From an uncultured Fodinibius sp. (GTDB lineage: Bacteria > Bacteroidota > Rhodothermia > Balneolales > Balneolaceae), in the NCBI GenBank assembly GCA_913056455.1, contig CAJXMJ010000005.1:56417-120416 (forward strand): a stretch of DNA of 64,000 nt, given 5' to 3'. The notes beneath the pieces were generated by a model. It ran no database searches. It was not told where the DNA came from and was given only the letters and a program-made list of their open reading frames with translations. Position numbers and translations under genes: made by a program. This document shows positions 35,361 through 44,056 of this stretch, piece by piece. Every line of letters begins with the position of its first letter. Within the stretch, counting starts at the first letter, position 1.

Positions 35361-36857
35361 TTAATTCTTTTGAAATATTAATGCTTTTGCCTGGCTGACA
35401 ATCCCTTCAATAAGTTGATTTAGTTCTTCTGAAATATTCATTGTCCATAGTGGGAGAACGTAAGTAAGAGTAACAACAACAGAACGCAATAGTATATCTA
35501 AATAATTGTTCGCGGGATGAGGGATGATATATGCAATGATGAGAGAGAGAATTCCGATAAAAACGATCAGCAACATTTTCCACTGGAAGGGTTGCATGGA
35601 GAAGCGTAGCCAGACGTAAAATAATTTAAGCGTATTATAGATGATAATTGCTGTCCCGGTCCCTATCGCTGCGCCAACTATCCCGTATATTGGAATTAAT
35701 AGATAATTCAAGATTACGGTAATAATAATGAGTAGTACGGTTGAATAGAGATCAAACCGGTAGTGCTTGGAGTTAAGGATAATCGCTCCGTTGATACCGG
35801 TTACCATGTCAAACATATTAGCCAGACCGATAATGACAATAACCATTGCACCTCCCGAATATTCCTTGGGAAGTATATCGATAAGATTATAGAGGCTTGC
35901 GATTACTCCGCAGAATAGTAAGCCCCCGGCCAGAACTTGGTTTAATGAAGACCGTTTATAAATCTGCTCGATAAGATCAAAATTTTGCTCTTTAAAAGCG
36001 TCAGCAATCACCGGGGATGATATTTTATAGATGGATTGTCGGGTTATAGTAATTGCCGAGCCAATATAAAATGCGATGGCATAAATGCCGGTATCATCCA
36101 GTCCTGCAAGGGAGCTGAGCATAATAATATCAATGTTGGAGACAATAATAGATGCAATACCCCCGAAAAAAGAGAACAGGCTGTAGTTCATCATCTTTTG
36201 AATGAGCGACCTGTCTAAAAAATCAAAATCGGGAATAAGTGATGCACTGGAGGTCCAGAGCATATACACAAAAAGAATGAGGAGAACAATGCCGTAGTTT
36301 AGTACAAACAGGATAACAAACTGATAAAATGTAACCCATCCCATTAAATAGATGATGAGCAACAGGGCTGTTAAAACACGAACGGCCACATCCATCAGGA
36401 ATGAAGAGAGGACGGTATCATAAAGTGCCTGTACAAACTTGGTGATGACGTGAAAAAACAGAATGGAGAAAGCAAGCGGCAGTATAAACCAGTAATAGTC
36501 GACAAGAAGCTCGGAACGTTCTACAAAGTATTGGGTGATTTGTGGACGGAAGACATAGAGCCCCAATCCGAGTAGTAGAAAGCCTATAAGAGGGACAATA
36601 AGAGCTAAAAATAGAAAGCCATGATGATTTTCTTCTTCGTCTCGAAAGAAGGGGAAGAATCGAATGATTGTATTTTTGATGCCCAGGCTGCCCAACTGGG
36701 TTGAAACCATGGCCAGCGATAGTAGCACGCGGGTAAGTCCATATTGCTCGGGAGTAAGAATGTTGGGGTACATCCAGATGGTAATCACAAATCCCAAAGC
36801 TACACCTATGTAGGAGATGATTGTGTTTTGAATACTTTGCCTGAATATGACTCCCAA
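35361..36857 (-). CDS. Wzx-like polysaccharide flippase
   Basis: A 498-residue integral membrane protein with about 12-14 hydrophobic helices and the MOP/Wzx pattern (N-terminal SIQNTIISYIGVALGFVITIW; NLDIIMLSSLAGLDDTGIYAIAFYIGSAI-type middle). It should flip lipid-linked glycan units across the inner membrane. Start is TTG at 36857 (MGVIFRQSIQN); there is no ATG before the first helix. It is the last clearly glycan-related gene of the minus-strand cluster. Confidence 0.88.
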   Translation of the reverse strand: MGVIFRQSIQNTIISYIGVALGFVITIWMYPNILTPEQYGLTRVLLSLAMVSTQLGSLGIKNTIIRFFPFFRDEEENHHGFLFLALIVPLIGFLLLGLGLYVFRPQITQYFVERSELLVDYYWFILPLAFSILFFHVITKFVQALYDTVLSSFLMDVAVRVLTALLLIIYLMGWVTFYQFVILFVLNYGIVLLILFVYMLWTSSASLIPDFDFLDRSLIQKMMNYSLFSFFGGIASIIVSNIDIIMLSSLAGLDDTGIYAIAFYIGSAITITRQSIYKISSPVIADAFKEQNFDLIEQIYKRSSLNQVLAGGLLFCGVIASLYNLIDILPKEYSGGAMVIVIIGLANMFDMVTGINGAIILNSKHYRFDLYSTVLLIIITVILNYLLIPIYGIVGAAIGTGTAIIIYNTLKLFYVWLRFSMQPFQWKMLLIVFIGILSLIIAYIIPHPANNYLDILLRSVVVTLTYVLPLWTMNISEELNQLIEGIVSQAKALIFQKN

Positions 36858-36935
36858 AACGTTATGCGTTATTTAAAAGGTGTGAGAACTTACTAATATT
36901 TTTAATTGGTTATTAAAGGAGTTGCCCAGAAAATA

Positions 36936-37901
36936 TCACAATCCAAGTTTACGTTTTAAAATATTTTTGAAAGCAGACAGGATGTACTTCTTATCATGGA
37001 TTGAAAGTTCACTAAGGTAGCTTAGTTTACCGCTTAAAATTATTTTAAAAGCTGTATATATCTCCTCGAGTGCTATTCGGATGTGAGTACTGTCGTTGTA
37101 TTTATGATCTGAATATTCATTAAATGCAAAAAGCATGGTTTTTAAGGACTCGAGGTAGTTATTTAAATGCTGTGCCCGGTTGCTCAAATCACTCCAGGAA
37201 TTGGTATGTCCGCTTCGGTAGCAACTCATTATATCCGGGAGAGCGCCAATTTTGCCATGTTCAATAGCCAGCAGATACAGTGAGTAGTCGCCGACATAGG
37301 CATCTACAAACCAGTCTGGCATGTTTAACAGCATATTGCTGCGAAAAAAAGTGCTGTTTGTAGCGCAAAATCCGCCTCCCTTCTCAATAATTCTTTCTGG
37401 CTTGATGATTGATTGATACTCTATCTTTGGGAAGATGGATTTCTTCTGTTCGTTTTTATCAACCACATAGGCGTCATGGATAGACATAGAAATGTCTTCA
37501 TCTGATTCCATGTAGTCATACTGTTTCTGCAGCTTTTGGGAATCGATCCAATAGTCATCACCATCGCAGAAAGCAATATATTTGCCCCGTGCTGCTTTCA
37601 AGGTTTCTAAAAAGTTATGTCGTCCGGTGGGATGCCCATTGATATAGCGCACATCTTCTCTGGATCGTAGAAATAGTCGAATGCTATCCTGATGTTGTTC
37701 GGCAAACTTTTTGCAAATTTGCCGCGTTCCGTCAGTTGATTCGTCTTCACCAATAATAATTTCTATTGGAAAGGTTGTCTCTTGGTCAAGTGCGCTGTTC
37801 ACACATTTTTTGATGAACGCTGCATGTTGATAGGTGGTAATACAAACTGATACCTGAGGGTTTATTTTATTTACCGTTTTTTCTGTTCCAAGGTATTCCA
37901 T
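36936..37901 (-). CDS. Family 2 glycosyltransferase
   Basis: A 321-residue cytoplasmic transferase with a GT-A fold: VSVCITTYQHAAFIKKCVNSAL at the start of the fold, EIIIGEDESTDGT, and the metal-binding CDGDDYW. C-terminal part is helical without membrane segments. Its start overlaps the preceding sulfotransferase gene by 31 bases, showing tight coupling. Sugar donor and acceptor unknown. Confidence 0.9.
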   Translation of the reverse strand: MEYLGTEKTVNKINPQVSVCITTYQHAAFIKKCVNSALDQETTFPIEIIIGEDESTDGTRQICKKFAEQHQDSIRLFLRSREDVRYINGHPTGRHNFLETLKAARGKYIAFCDGDDYWIDSQKLQKQYDYMESDEDISMSIHDAYVVDKNEQKKSIFPKIEYQSIIKPERIIEKGGGFCATNSTFFRSNMLLNMPDWFVDAYVGDYSLYLLAIEHGKIGALPDIMSCYRSGHTNSWSDLSNRAQHLNNYLESLKTMLFAFNEYSDHKYNDSTHIRIALEEIYTAFKIILSGKLSYLSELSIHDKKYILSAFKNILKRKLGL

Positions 37902-38692
37902 CCAAAATGTTTTTCAATTTCGAGAAATCGATCATCCGTTTTGATCTCGTTTATGATAACGGGATTAAGCTGACTTATCCATTCAAATCCGGTTTTATTT
38001 TTGCGGTAGACATCATAGGGATCATCAGACGTGGAAGATGTGCTTTCTTGTAAGAATTCTTTTGTTTGCTCTTCAATGGTAAGTCCTGTGAAATTAAAAG
38101 CTTCTTTGGTGTATTTTAAGGAGTTTTCGACCAGCTCTTCATAACATAGGAGGTGAAAGCGATTGGGAAAGTCTTTTTGAAGTCGGAGAAACATCCGGGT
38201 AGCTTCGAGCCAGCGTTCATACCCATAGAAATCGTGTTTGGAAGTATTTTTTTTATCCCCGTGACGCCACTCTTTTAAAATATCCCATTCCTTATTGAAT
38301 TCCTTTGGGGCATTTTGCCAGGAATGGATTACTCCACAGGGATGCCGGACAATACCAATAACTTTTGTTTCTGATTGTTTTAAAAGGTTGTGAATGATAT
38401 TGAGATATCGTACCTCTTTCCATACGAGGTGGGTACATTGCTGTTTGTCAAATATTGGCGTTTGGTTACCGCTTATATTCTTTTCTTGACAAACAAAATC
38501 ATCATCTGTTCGTAGAAGCATTTCATGAAATTGGGCAATATCTTCCGAGCTGCTCTCAGAGTTAAGGCTTCCGTCAAATGAATAAGCAAAAATCGGCTGG
38601 TAGCGATACACTACGTGTGGAGAGCTGTTAAAAATTTGCCCGAGCCAAGAAGTTCCCGATCTGGGCACACCGAAAATTGCTACGTTCTGCAT
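37871..38692 (-). CDS. Sulfotransferase (glycan cluster, 1)
   Basis: A 273-residue PAPS-dependent sulfotransferase-fold protein. VAIFGVPRSGTSWLGQIFNSS near the N-terminus is the 5'-phosphosulfate-binding loop and KVIGIVRHPCGVIHSWQN is the 3'-phosphate-binding motif. C-terminal GFEWISQLNP region resembles other bacterial members. Probably sulfates a lipid-linked sugar or surface glycan. Overlaps the downstream glycosyltransferase gene; six bases behind the wbqC-like gene. Confidence 0.85.
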   Translation of the reverse strand: MQNVAIFGVPRSGTSWLGQIFNSSPHVVYRYQPIFAYSFDGSLNSESSSEDIAQFHEMLLRTDDDFVCQEKNISGNQTPIFDKQQCTHLVWKEVRYLNIIHNLLKQSETKVIGIVRHPCGVIHSWQNAPKEFNKEWDILKEWRHGDKKNTSKHDFYGYERWLEATRMFLRLQKDFPNRFHLLCYEELVENSLKYTKEAFNFTGLTIEEQTKEFLQESTSSTSDDPYDVYRKNKTGFEWISQLNPVIINEIKTDDRFLEIEKHFGWNTLEQKKR

Positions 38693-38698
38693 ATTATA

Positions 38699-39400
38699 TT
38701 ATACCAGATTATAGGCTGTTAAAAGATTGGTACGTATTTTTTCCGGAGAATTAAACATCATAACATCAATAATCGATAATCCGGCTATAAAATCGTTATT
38801 AAACTGTTCATACTCTTTTAGGGAGGGGGCGATGAATTTTAATGTGATTCCATCTTTCTGAAACTCTTCTTTATTGTATAGCTCTTTTCCACCCGTAGGA
38901 TTTATATAGGTTGTCATTTTCTCTTGTCTACAAATATCGATAAGTCGTTTTGCTTTCCCAAGGTCGGTATTATTGTATTCTTCCGAGCTTATTTTAAATA
39001 CGGTATTTAGGTTTAGGTAACTGCTGGTTTCCCGGATACTTTTCATTGCCAAATTTGCAATATAGCTACTATCGGTGTGTAGTACATTTTCAACAATGGG
39101 AAAGACGTCATCAAAAAAAGGAGCGTTACTGTAAGAGAATTTGATTTTACGGAGAAGTTTCCCCCGCTTTTTATCGGTCATTGCATGTTTGACCTCGTTG
39201 ATAAGTTTATTTTGTGAGGCATCTTTGCATGGAATGGTGAAGTAGTTCTCATTTCCATTTACAAGTACTTTGTTCCTGTTTATCCATCCCTGCGTAATAA
39301 AATTTACATCATCATAGAAAACGAAGGTATCAACCTCATATATAAGCTGAAAATATCCTATGTAGGGGAAAAGATATGGTTGGACAATTCCGATACTCAT
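38699..39400 (-). CDS. WbqC-family protein
   Basis: 233 residues starting SIGIVQPYLFPYIGYFQLI, the signature of the WbqC-like family, and containing DDVNFITQGWINRNKVL. Family members lie in O-antigen and other glycan clusters, often beside sugar aminotransferases; their exact reaction is not established. Here it sits one base from the sulfotransferase at 39402 and near the DegT aminotransferase, consistent with N-acyl modification or assembly of an amino sugar. Confidence 0.88.
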   Translation of the reverse strand: MSIGIVQPYLFPYIGYFQLIYEVDTFVFYDDVNFITQGWINRNKVLVNGNENYFTIPCKDASQNKLINEVKHAMTDKKRGKLLRKIKFSYSNAPFFDDVFPIVENVLHTDSSYIANLAMKSIRETSSYLNLNTVFKISSEEYNNTDLGKAKRLIDICRQEKMTTYINPTGGKELYNKEEFQKDGITLKFIAPSLKEYEQFNNDFIAGLSIIDVMMFNSPEKIRTNLLTAYNLV

Positions 39401-39401
39401 A

Positions 39402-40385
39402 TTATAAACTTTTTATAAGTTCGTGCTTCAAATTCTGTCGGTCTTGGAGAAGATCTGAGGTTTCTTTGTTTGATCGTATTTTTTGGGTCAAAAGTTCTTT
39501 AACCTTATTGAAGTAGTTATAATTGTGTTCTCCGATGGCAGGAGACCATTGGCCATCTGTTTCCAATTGATAACCAAGTTTTTTCATCTGTTGCTTGCAA
39601 ACAGATTCAACAATCGAGAGTTGTTTTTGGGAAAGGATATCTACGTAATTTTTTTTGTTTGATGAATCAATGGGTTTGTTCAGGTTCTTCCACAGCACAT
39701 TTCGATTGGCTTCCTCATTATTTTGCTCATTTTGGAAACACTGTTCGTTGACATTCAAGTCCAGATAAGTTAATAGTGGGGCCAGAGTCTGCTCGGTATC
39801 TGTAATAAGTTCTTCATAACTGAGCTCGTGATATGAAAGGTTGTAGGCGTGGTGTAAAGCGAGGCACTTTTTTTGGTCTTCTTTCCATGATTGTGCTGCT
39901 TCATAGGCAGTGAAATAAAGCATGTTGTTTTTAAGCCAGGAGCTCACGACATCTCGAGGATCACGGTACAGAAAAACCCAGTTTATATCAGACAAGCCGG
40001 CCATCACGAGACCGCTATAATTAAACAGATGTCTTTCTTTGCATACATATCCTCCTTTGTTCTCCTCTCGGGCTTTTGTAGCATATAAGGCATCCACACT
40101 TTCAATAAAGTTCTGTGGCGTAAATTCAGAATAGATATCTTCAGCCGATGTTTTCAGGTTCCAGTTGCTGAATGGATGATTAGCATATGTGGACAGCTTT
40201 GAAATAAGCGTAATGCTGTTTTCTCTTTTTCTGAGATCTCCAAACTTTTCGATATGAGGGGTAAAGCTGTCAAAAAACTGAGGAGAAACCGGGGCTGAGA
40301 GATTGGGATGGTTACCCAGAAGAACGCGCAGCAAGTTGCTGCCAGACCGTTCTGAATAAAGGATAAAAACTCTTTTGAGTTCCAT
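39402..40385 (-). CDS. Sulfotransferase (glycan cluster, 2)
   Basis: A 327-residue sulfotransferase-fold protein with RVFILYSERSGSNLLRVLLGNHP (PAPS loop) and INWVFLYRDPRDVVSSWLKNN (3'-phosphate motif). The C-terminal 50 residues are charged and probably helical. Its ends abut the neighbouring genes (1 and 3 bases), so it is part of the same transcript. Distinct in sequence from the other three sulfotransferases here. Confidence 0.85.
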   Translation of the reverse strand: MELKRVFILYSERSGSNLLRVLLGNHPNLSAPVSPQFFDSFTPHIEKFGDLRKRENSITLISKLSTYANHPFSNWNLKTSAEDIYSEFTPQNFIESVDALYATKAREENKGGYVCKERHLFNYSGLVMAGLSDINWVFLYRDPRDVVSSWLKNNMLYFTAYEAAQSWKEDQKKCLALHHAYNLSYHELSYEELITDTEQTLAPLLTYLDLNVNEQCFQNEQNNEEANRNVLWKNLNKPIDSSNKKNYVDILSQKQLSIVESVCKQQMKKLGYQLETDGQWSPAIGEHNYNYFNKVKELLTQKIRSNKETSDLLQDRQNLKHELIKSL

Positions 40386-40388
40386 GGT

Positions 40389-41471
40389 TTAACTGTTTTT
40401 TATGATCTTGCAGATTCTTTCAATGGTCTGTTCAGATAGCTCATGATAAAAGGGAAGACATAAAATCTGTTTAGAAATTCGATTTGCAACAGGAGTGGTG
40501 TTCTTTCTATCCACATAATCGAGCTCAGAAAGCAAGGGAAAGAAGTACCGGCGCGTTTGAATATTTGCTTCGGCTAACTTTTTCTGAGCTCTGGTAACTT
40601 CTCTTTCACTATTGAACAAAACCGGGTAATAAGAAAAGTTGTATTCCGTGTGAGATTGTATGGTAGGCTTGCTAACATCAACCTCTTTTAAATAGTGGTC
40701 ATAAATCCCACTTAGCTTTTTGCGTTGGGCAAGTACCGAATCAATATACTGAAGGTTGACCAAACCCATAGCTGCATGCAGTTCAGAACTTTTGCCGTTG
40801 ATGCCGACGCCGGTAAAGTTATTTAGTCCATCGTGACCAAAATTTCGCATAAGGTTTATTTTTCGTTGCAAATCGGGATCATCAGTTACAATCGCGCCCC
40901 CTTCTACGGTGTGAAAAAGTTTTGTGGCATGGAAACTGCATGTACTGATATCTCCATAATTAAAGATGGATTTCCCCTTGTATTTTGTCCCGAAACAATG
41001 CGCAGCATCATAAATAACTTTAAGGTCATGTCGGTTTGCAATAGTTTGTATTTCTTCAATATCACAAGGATTTCCATAAACATGAGTCGCTATAATAGCT
41101 GATGTTTTCGGAGTAATTGCCTCTTCAATTTTTTGGGGATTCAAATTGAAGGTATCTGGATGGATGTCAACAAAAACAGGAGTATTATTTTCCCAAACAA
41201 TACTGCTTGTGGTTGCTACATACGAAAAGGGTGTTGTAATGATTTCACCTTCCAGGTTCAGTGCTTTCATGGCAATTTGAAGTGCAACGGTACCATTACT
41301 GACTAAGCTGAGTTCTTTGACTCCAAGGTAGTCTATTAGCTTATCTTCTAACTCTTGTACTAAAGGCCCGTTATTTGTGAGCCAGTTACGATCCCAAATA
41401 TCGTCCAGGAAAGACTCGTATTCCTCCTGGGGAGGCAAAAAAGGTTGTGTGACAGGTATTTTATCTTCCAT
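40389..41471 (-). CDS. DegT/DnrJ/EryC1/StrS-family sugar aminotransferase
   Basis: A 360-residue PLP enzyme of nucleotide-sugar biosynthesis. NRNWLTNNGPLVQELEDKL, SLVSNGTVALQIAMKAL, VIYDAAHCFGTKYKG and the PLP-lysine segment SFHATKLFHTVEGGAI are all seen. It converts a keto sugar nucleotide to an amino sugar nucleotide, most often a dTDP-4-amino-dideoxy sugar; the exact sugar is unknown. No dehydratase partner lies in the window. Next to the WbqC-like and sulfotransferase genes. Confidence 0.93.
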   Translation of the reverse strand: MEDKIPVTQPFLPPQEEYESFLDDIWDRNWLTNNGPLVQELEDKLIDYLGVKELSLVSNGTVALQIAMKALNLEGEIITTPFSYVATTSSIVWENNTPVFVDIHPDTFNLNPQKIEEAITPKTSAIIATHVYGNPCDIEEIQTIANRHDLKVIYDAAHCFGTKYKGKSIFNYGDISTCSFHATKLFHTVEGGAIVTDDPDLQRKINLMRNFGHDGLNNFTGVGINGKSSELHAAMGLVNLQYIDSVLAQRKKLSGIYDHYLKEVDVSKPTIQSHTEYNFSYYPVLFNSEREVTRAQKKLAEANIQTRRYFFPLLSELDYVDRKNTTPVANRISKQILCLPFYHELSEQTIERICKIIKNS

Positions 41472-41501
41472 TTAATACATTTTTGATAAGCTAAACGCTC
41501 G

Positions 41502-42221
41502 TCAAGATTTGTTAGAATGCTTGTTATAATTATCATCTACGTTTATACCCAAAAAATCGCCCAGCTTTTGCCACTTATCCGGATCCTTAAGTTGAGCTGT
41601 AAAAAGCCTTTCTGGGTTTGAGTCTTCGAAAAAAGTAATAACCTCACTATTGTAGTTCTCATAAATCGTTGTGTAGTGATTTCTTTTACCTCTTAGACTC
41701 ATAAGATTATCGCTTTCATTTAGTGCCGGATGAAAGTCATCGTCATTTTCAAGTCTTTTGTAGAATTCCGGCAATCGATTATATACTTGACAGTGACGAA
41801 AAGTGTTTCCCGGGTTTTTTCCGTCAGTGTGCCTGATCATTGAATCGAACCATTCGTCACTATCCCGCTGAAATAAAATAAATTTACTGTTGGGAAACTG
41901 GTGAAATAGCTTTTTAAACATGCCGGGGTGGTACCATGGTGAATCTTCAAAGGCGTTATAGGCATTAAAAGCAGCAGAGTTAAAAATAGCCTTATAATTG
42001 CCAGTCGAGTAATAATAGGGCCAATTATAATACTTTGAAACTGGCCATCCGGCAACCGAATAGCCGTGGTCAGCTAAGAAGTCACCCGTTGAAGTCGTAC
42101 CGGTTCGTTGCATAGATATACAGAAAACGCGGTCTTTGGAAGGTTTGATAAGATTATTGAGTATTCTCCTTGCAAATATCTTTGTCCCCGTAGGAAAATA
42201 ATTTGCTAATTTCTTTATCAT
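41502..42221 (-). CDS. Sulfotransferase-family protein (glycan cluster, 3)
   Basis: 239 residues with the P-loop RVFCISMQRTGTTSTGDFLADHGY and a second motif KFILFQRDSDEWFDSMIRH, the pattern of the Sulfotransfer_4-like branch. Shorter than the usual sulfotransferases. It has no membrane helix. It may act on a small sugar or lipid-linked precursor; whether it truly uses PAPS is not shown. Confidence 0.8.
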   Translation of the reverse strand: MIKKLANYFPTGTKIFARRILNNLIKPSKDRVFCISMQRTGTTSTGDFLADHGYSVAGWPVSKYYNWPYYYSTGNYKAIFNSAAFNAYNAFEDSPWYHPGMFKKLFHQFPNSKFILFQRDSDEWFDSMIRHTDGKNPGNTFRHCQVYNRLPEFYKRLENDDDFHPALNESDNLMSLRGKRNHYTTIYENYNSEVITFFEDSNPERLFTAQLKDPDKWQKLGDFLGINVDDNYNKHSNKS

Positions 42222-42282
42222 AAAAAATTCATTGTAGGGAGAAGTATCTATGTGTCAGTATTAAAGATAATCCCCAGGAGTT

Positions 42283-43083
42283 TTAAAACGAATATGATGG
42301 AAATAAGTTGAATATTAAGGCTTCTTTCTCCTTAATCAAGTCGATATTATCCTGTGAATAATACTCCCTGTACGAAAAGTCATCTCGGCTGGTATTAACT
42401 TTATTGTGTTCATAGATCACCTGAAGTCTTTCTTCGGACCATCCAAACTGTTTTAGATACTGGAAAAGATCATCACGCAGATTTTCTTGGTAAAGGAAGT
42501 CGGCATCGTAAAAATGGCTTTCATCCAACTCGTCAATACTGTTGATAGAGGATAGCAACTCCAAATAATTTTTTCCGAAAAGCTTGATATAGTATAGACT
42601 GTATATGCCGATATCCAGTGTGATATTATTTTTTTGTTTGGTGTTTTCGAGATTGTAATTCAACACCAAATCAAGATATTCAGAGAAGTCAAGGTTAGGG
42701 AAGTTGGGAAAAAACTGTTTGAGCTTTTCTTCTTTTAAAACCGGATTCCTTTTCCACCAGCCAAATTTGTATTGAGATACATATCGGTCAAATGGATTTC
42801 GTATGGTGCTTACAATAGGTTTGTGTTGATGCTTCGTTGGAATTTCGTCACATCCTTGGTGCTGGGTCTTAATTTTTTCCCCGGTGTAGGCCAGCGCTTT
42901 TGACATGTATTTTTTAGAATAGTTTGTACGTTCTCTGTCGAAGAGGTAATAAAAGTAGTCTGCTATTTTTTTATTCCCAGTTTTATCGGATCTGCCATCA
43001 TATATTTTTTTTAGGCATTGGGTGACAAATGATCCGGCATTTTTCGGGAAATGAATAAAGACAAAGTCATTGGTTAAAATCAT
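42283..43083 (-). CDS. Sulfotransferase family 2 protein (glycan cluster, 4)
   Basis: 266 residues of the carbohydrate-sulfotransferase type (Sulfotransfer_2): FVFIHFPKNAGSFVTQCL near the N-terminus and PIVSTIRNPFDRYVSQYKFGWW as the 3'-phosphate motif. Enzymes of this branch sulfate polysaccharide chains. The coding DNA looks more AT-rich than the housekeeping genes around it, hinting at transfer. Gaps of 46 and 61 bases separate it from its neighbours. Confidence 0.85.
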   Translation of the reverse strand: MILTNDFVFIHFPKNAGSFVTQCLKKIYDGRSDKTGNKKIADYFYYLFDRERTNYSKKYMSKALAYTGEKIKTQHQGCDEIPTKHQHKPIVSTIRNPFDRYVSQYKFGWWKRNPVLKEEKLKQFFPNFPNLDFSEYLDLVLNYNLENTKQKNNITLDIGIYSLYYIKLFGKNYLELLSSINSIDELDESHFYDADFLYQENLRDDLFQYLKQFGWSEERLQVIYEHNKVNTSRDDFSYREYYSQDNIDLIKEKEALIFNLFPSYSF

Positions 43084-43129
43084 TATCAGGCAAGTTAGTA
43101 TATGTCTGAACTGATAAAAAGAATTGAAT

Positions 43130-44050
43130 TTATTTGCTAACTGAAAGGTAGCCTTCTATGATCCATTTCCGAAACTTGATAAGCATTACAGCCTTTGAGG
43201 GTTGAAAAGTTAGTGAATAAGGCAGAAATAAACCCAGCGTTACTATCATTTTGAAAACTTCGCTCGAACCTTTTAGGAGTTTGTCGGCCATGGCTTTGTC
43301 CTGCAACTGTAAAGCAATACTTTGACCTAAGCCAATGGATTGTCTTTTAATGTACTCTTTTGTGAGCCGTTGCTTATCAACTCGGTGATACAGCGTTGCC
43401 TTGGGCACATAATAGATATCGGTATTTGTCTTTTTCAGGCGTCGGAAGAACTCTTTCTCTTCGCTGGCTTTTAATTGATTTCCCTTGCGACCGAGTTCCG
43501 TGTCAAAAAAGCCGTGTTCCTCAAAAATGGACTGCTTAAATGCCATATTGCCGCCAAAGGGATAATGTTGTCGCTTATATGTTGTAATGTTATCTCCCAA
43601 ATCGTGGTGTCCCAGCAATGGCAGTAGAAAGTGGGACATCCAATCGGGACGTGGATCGTCAAACTGTACCTCAATTCTGCCTCCGGCGCATTGTGCGTTG
43701 GGATGATTATCAAAAAATTGGAGCCAGTTGTTGATAAAGTCTATATCAGTCGAGATATCATCATCGAGAAAAGTGATTATTGGGCTTTTCGCCTCGCTGA
43801 TGCCGCGGTTGCGTGCAAATGAAAGTCCTTGCTGCGATTCTTTTACGTACCGGATATTGTAATTCGGATAATCATCAATAAATTGGCGAACAACAGCCGG
43901 CGTTTGATCTGTGGAATTATTGTCGACAATCAAAAGCTCAAAACGATTGGGATCGGCCTTGTTTTCTACAAGAGATTGAAGGGTATCTTGTAGATATTGT
44001 GCCCGGTTATAGGTACATATCACAAAAGAAATGCCGGACGCGTTTGCCAT
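43130..44050 (-). CDS. Family 2 glycosyltransferase (paired with YfhO)
   Basis: A 306-residue GT-A transferase: ISFVICTYNRAQYLQDTLQSL, LLIVDNNSTDQT, ITFLDDDIS (DxD-type metal site) and GGNMAFKQSIFEEHG. One hydrophobic stretch near the C-terminus (MIVTLGLFLPYSLTF) may associate with the membrane. It lies six bases behind the yfhO gene, resembling the CsbB-YfhO pairing of cell-wall glycosylation in Firmicutes, although CsbB has two clear membrane helices. Confidence 0.9.
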   Translation of the reverse strand: MANASGISFVICTYNRAQYLQDTLQSLVENKADPNRFELLIVDNNSTDQTPAVVRQFIDDYPNYNIRYVKESQQGLSFARNRGISEAKSPIITFLDDDISTDIDFINNWLQFFDNHPNAQCAGGRIEVQFDDPRPDWMSHFLLPLLGHHDLGDNITTYKRQHYPFGGNMAFKQSIFEEHGFFDTELGRKGNQLKASEEKEFFRRLKKTNTDIYYVPKATLYHRVDKQRLTKEYIKRQSIGLGQSIALQLQDKAMADKLLKGSSEVFKMIVTLGLFLPYSLTFQPSKAVMLIKFRKWIIEGYLSVSK

Positions 44051-44056
44051 AACTTT

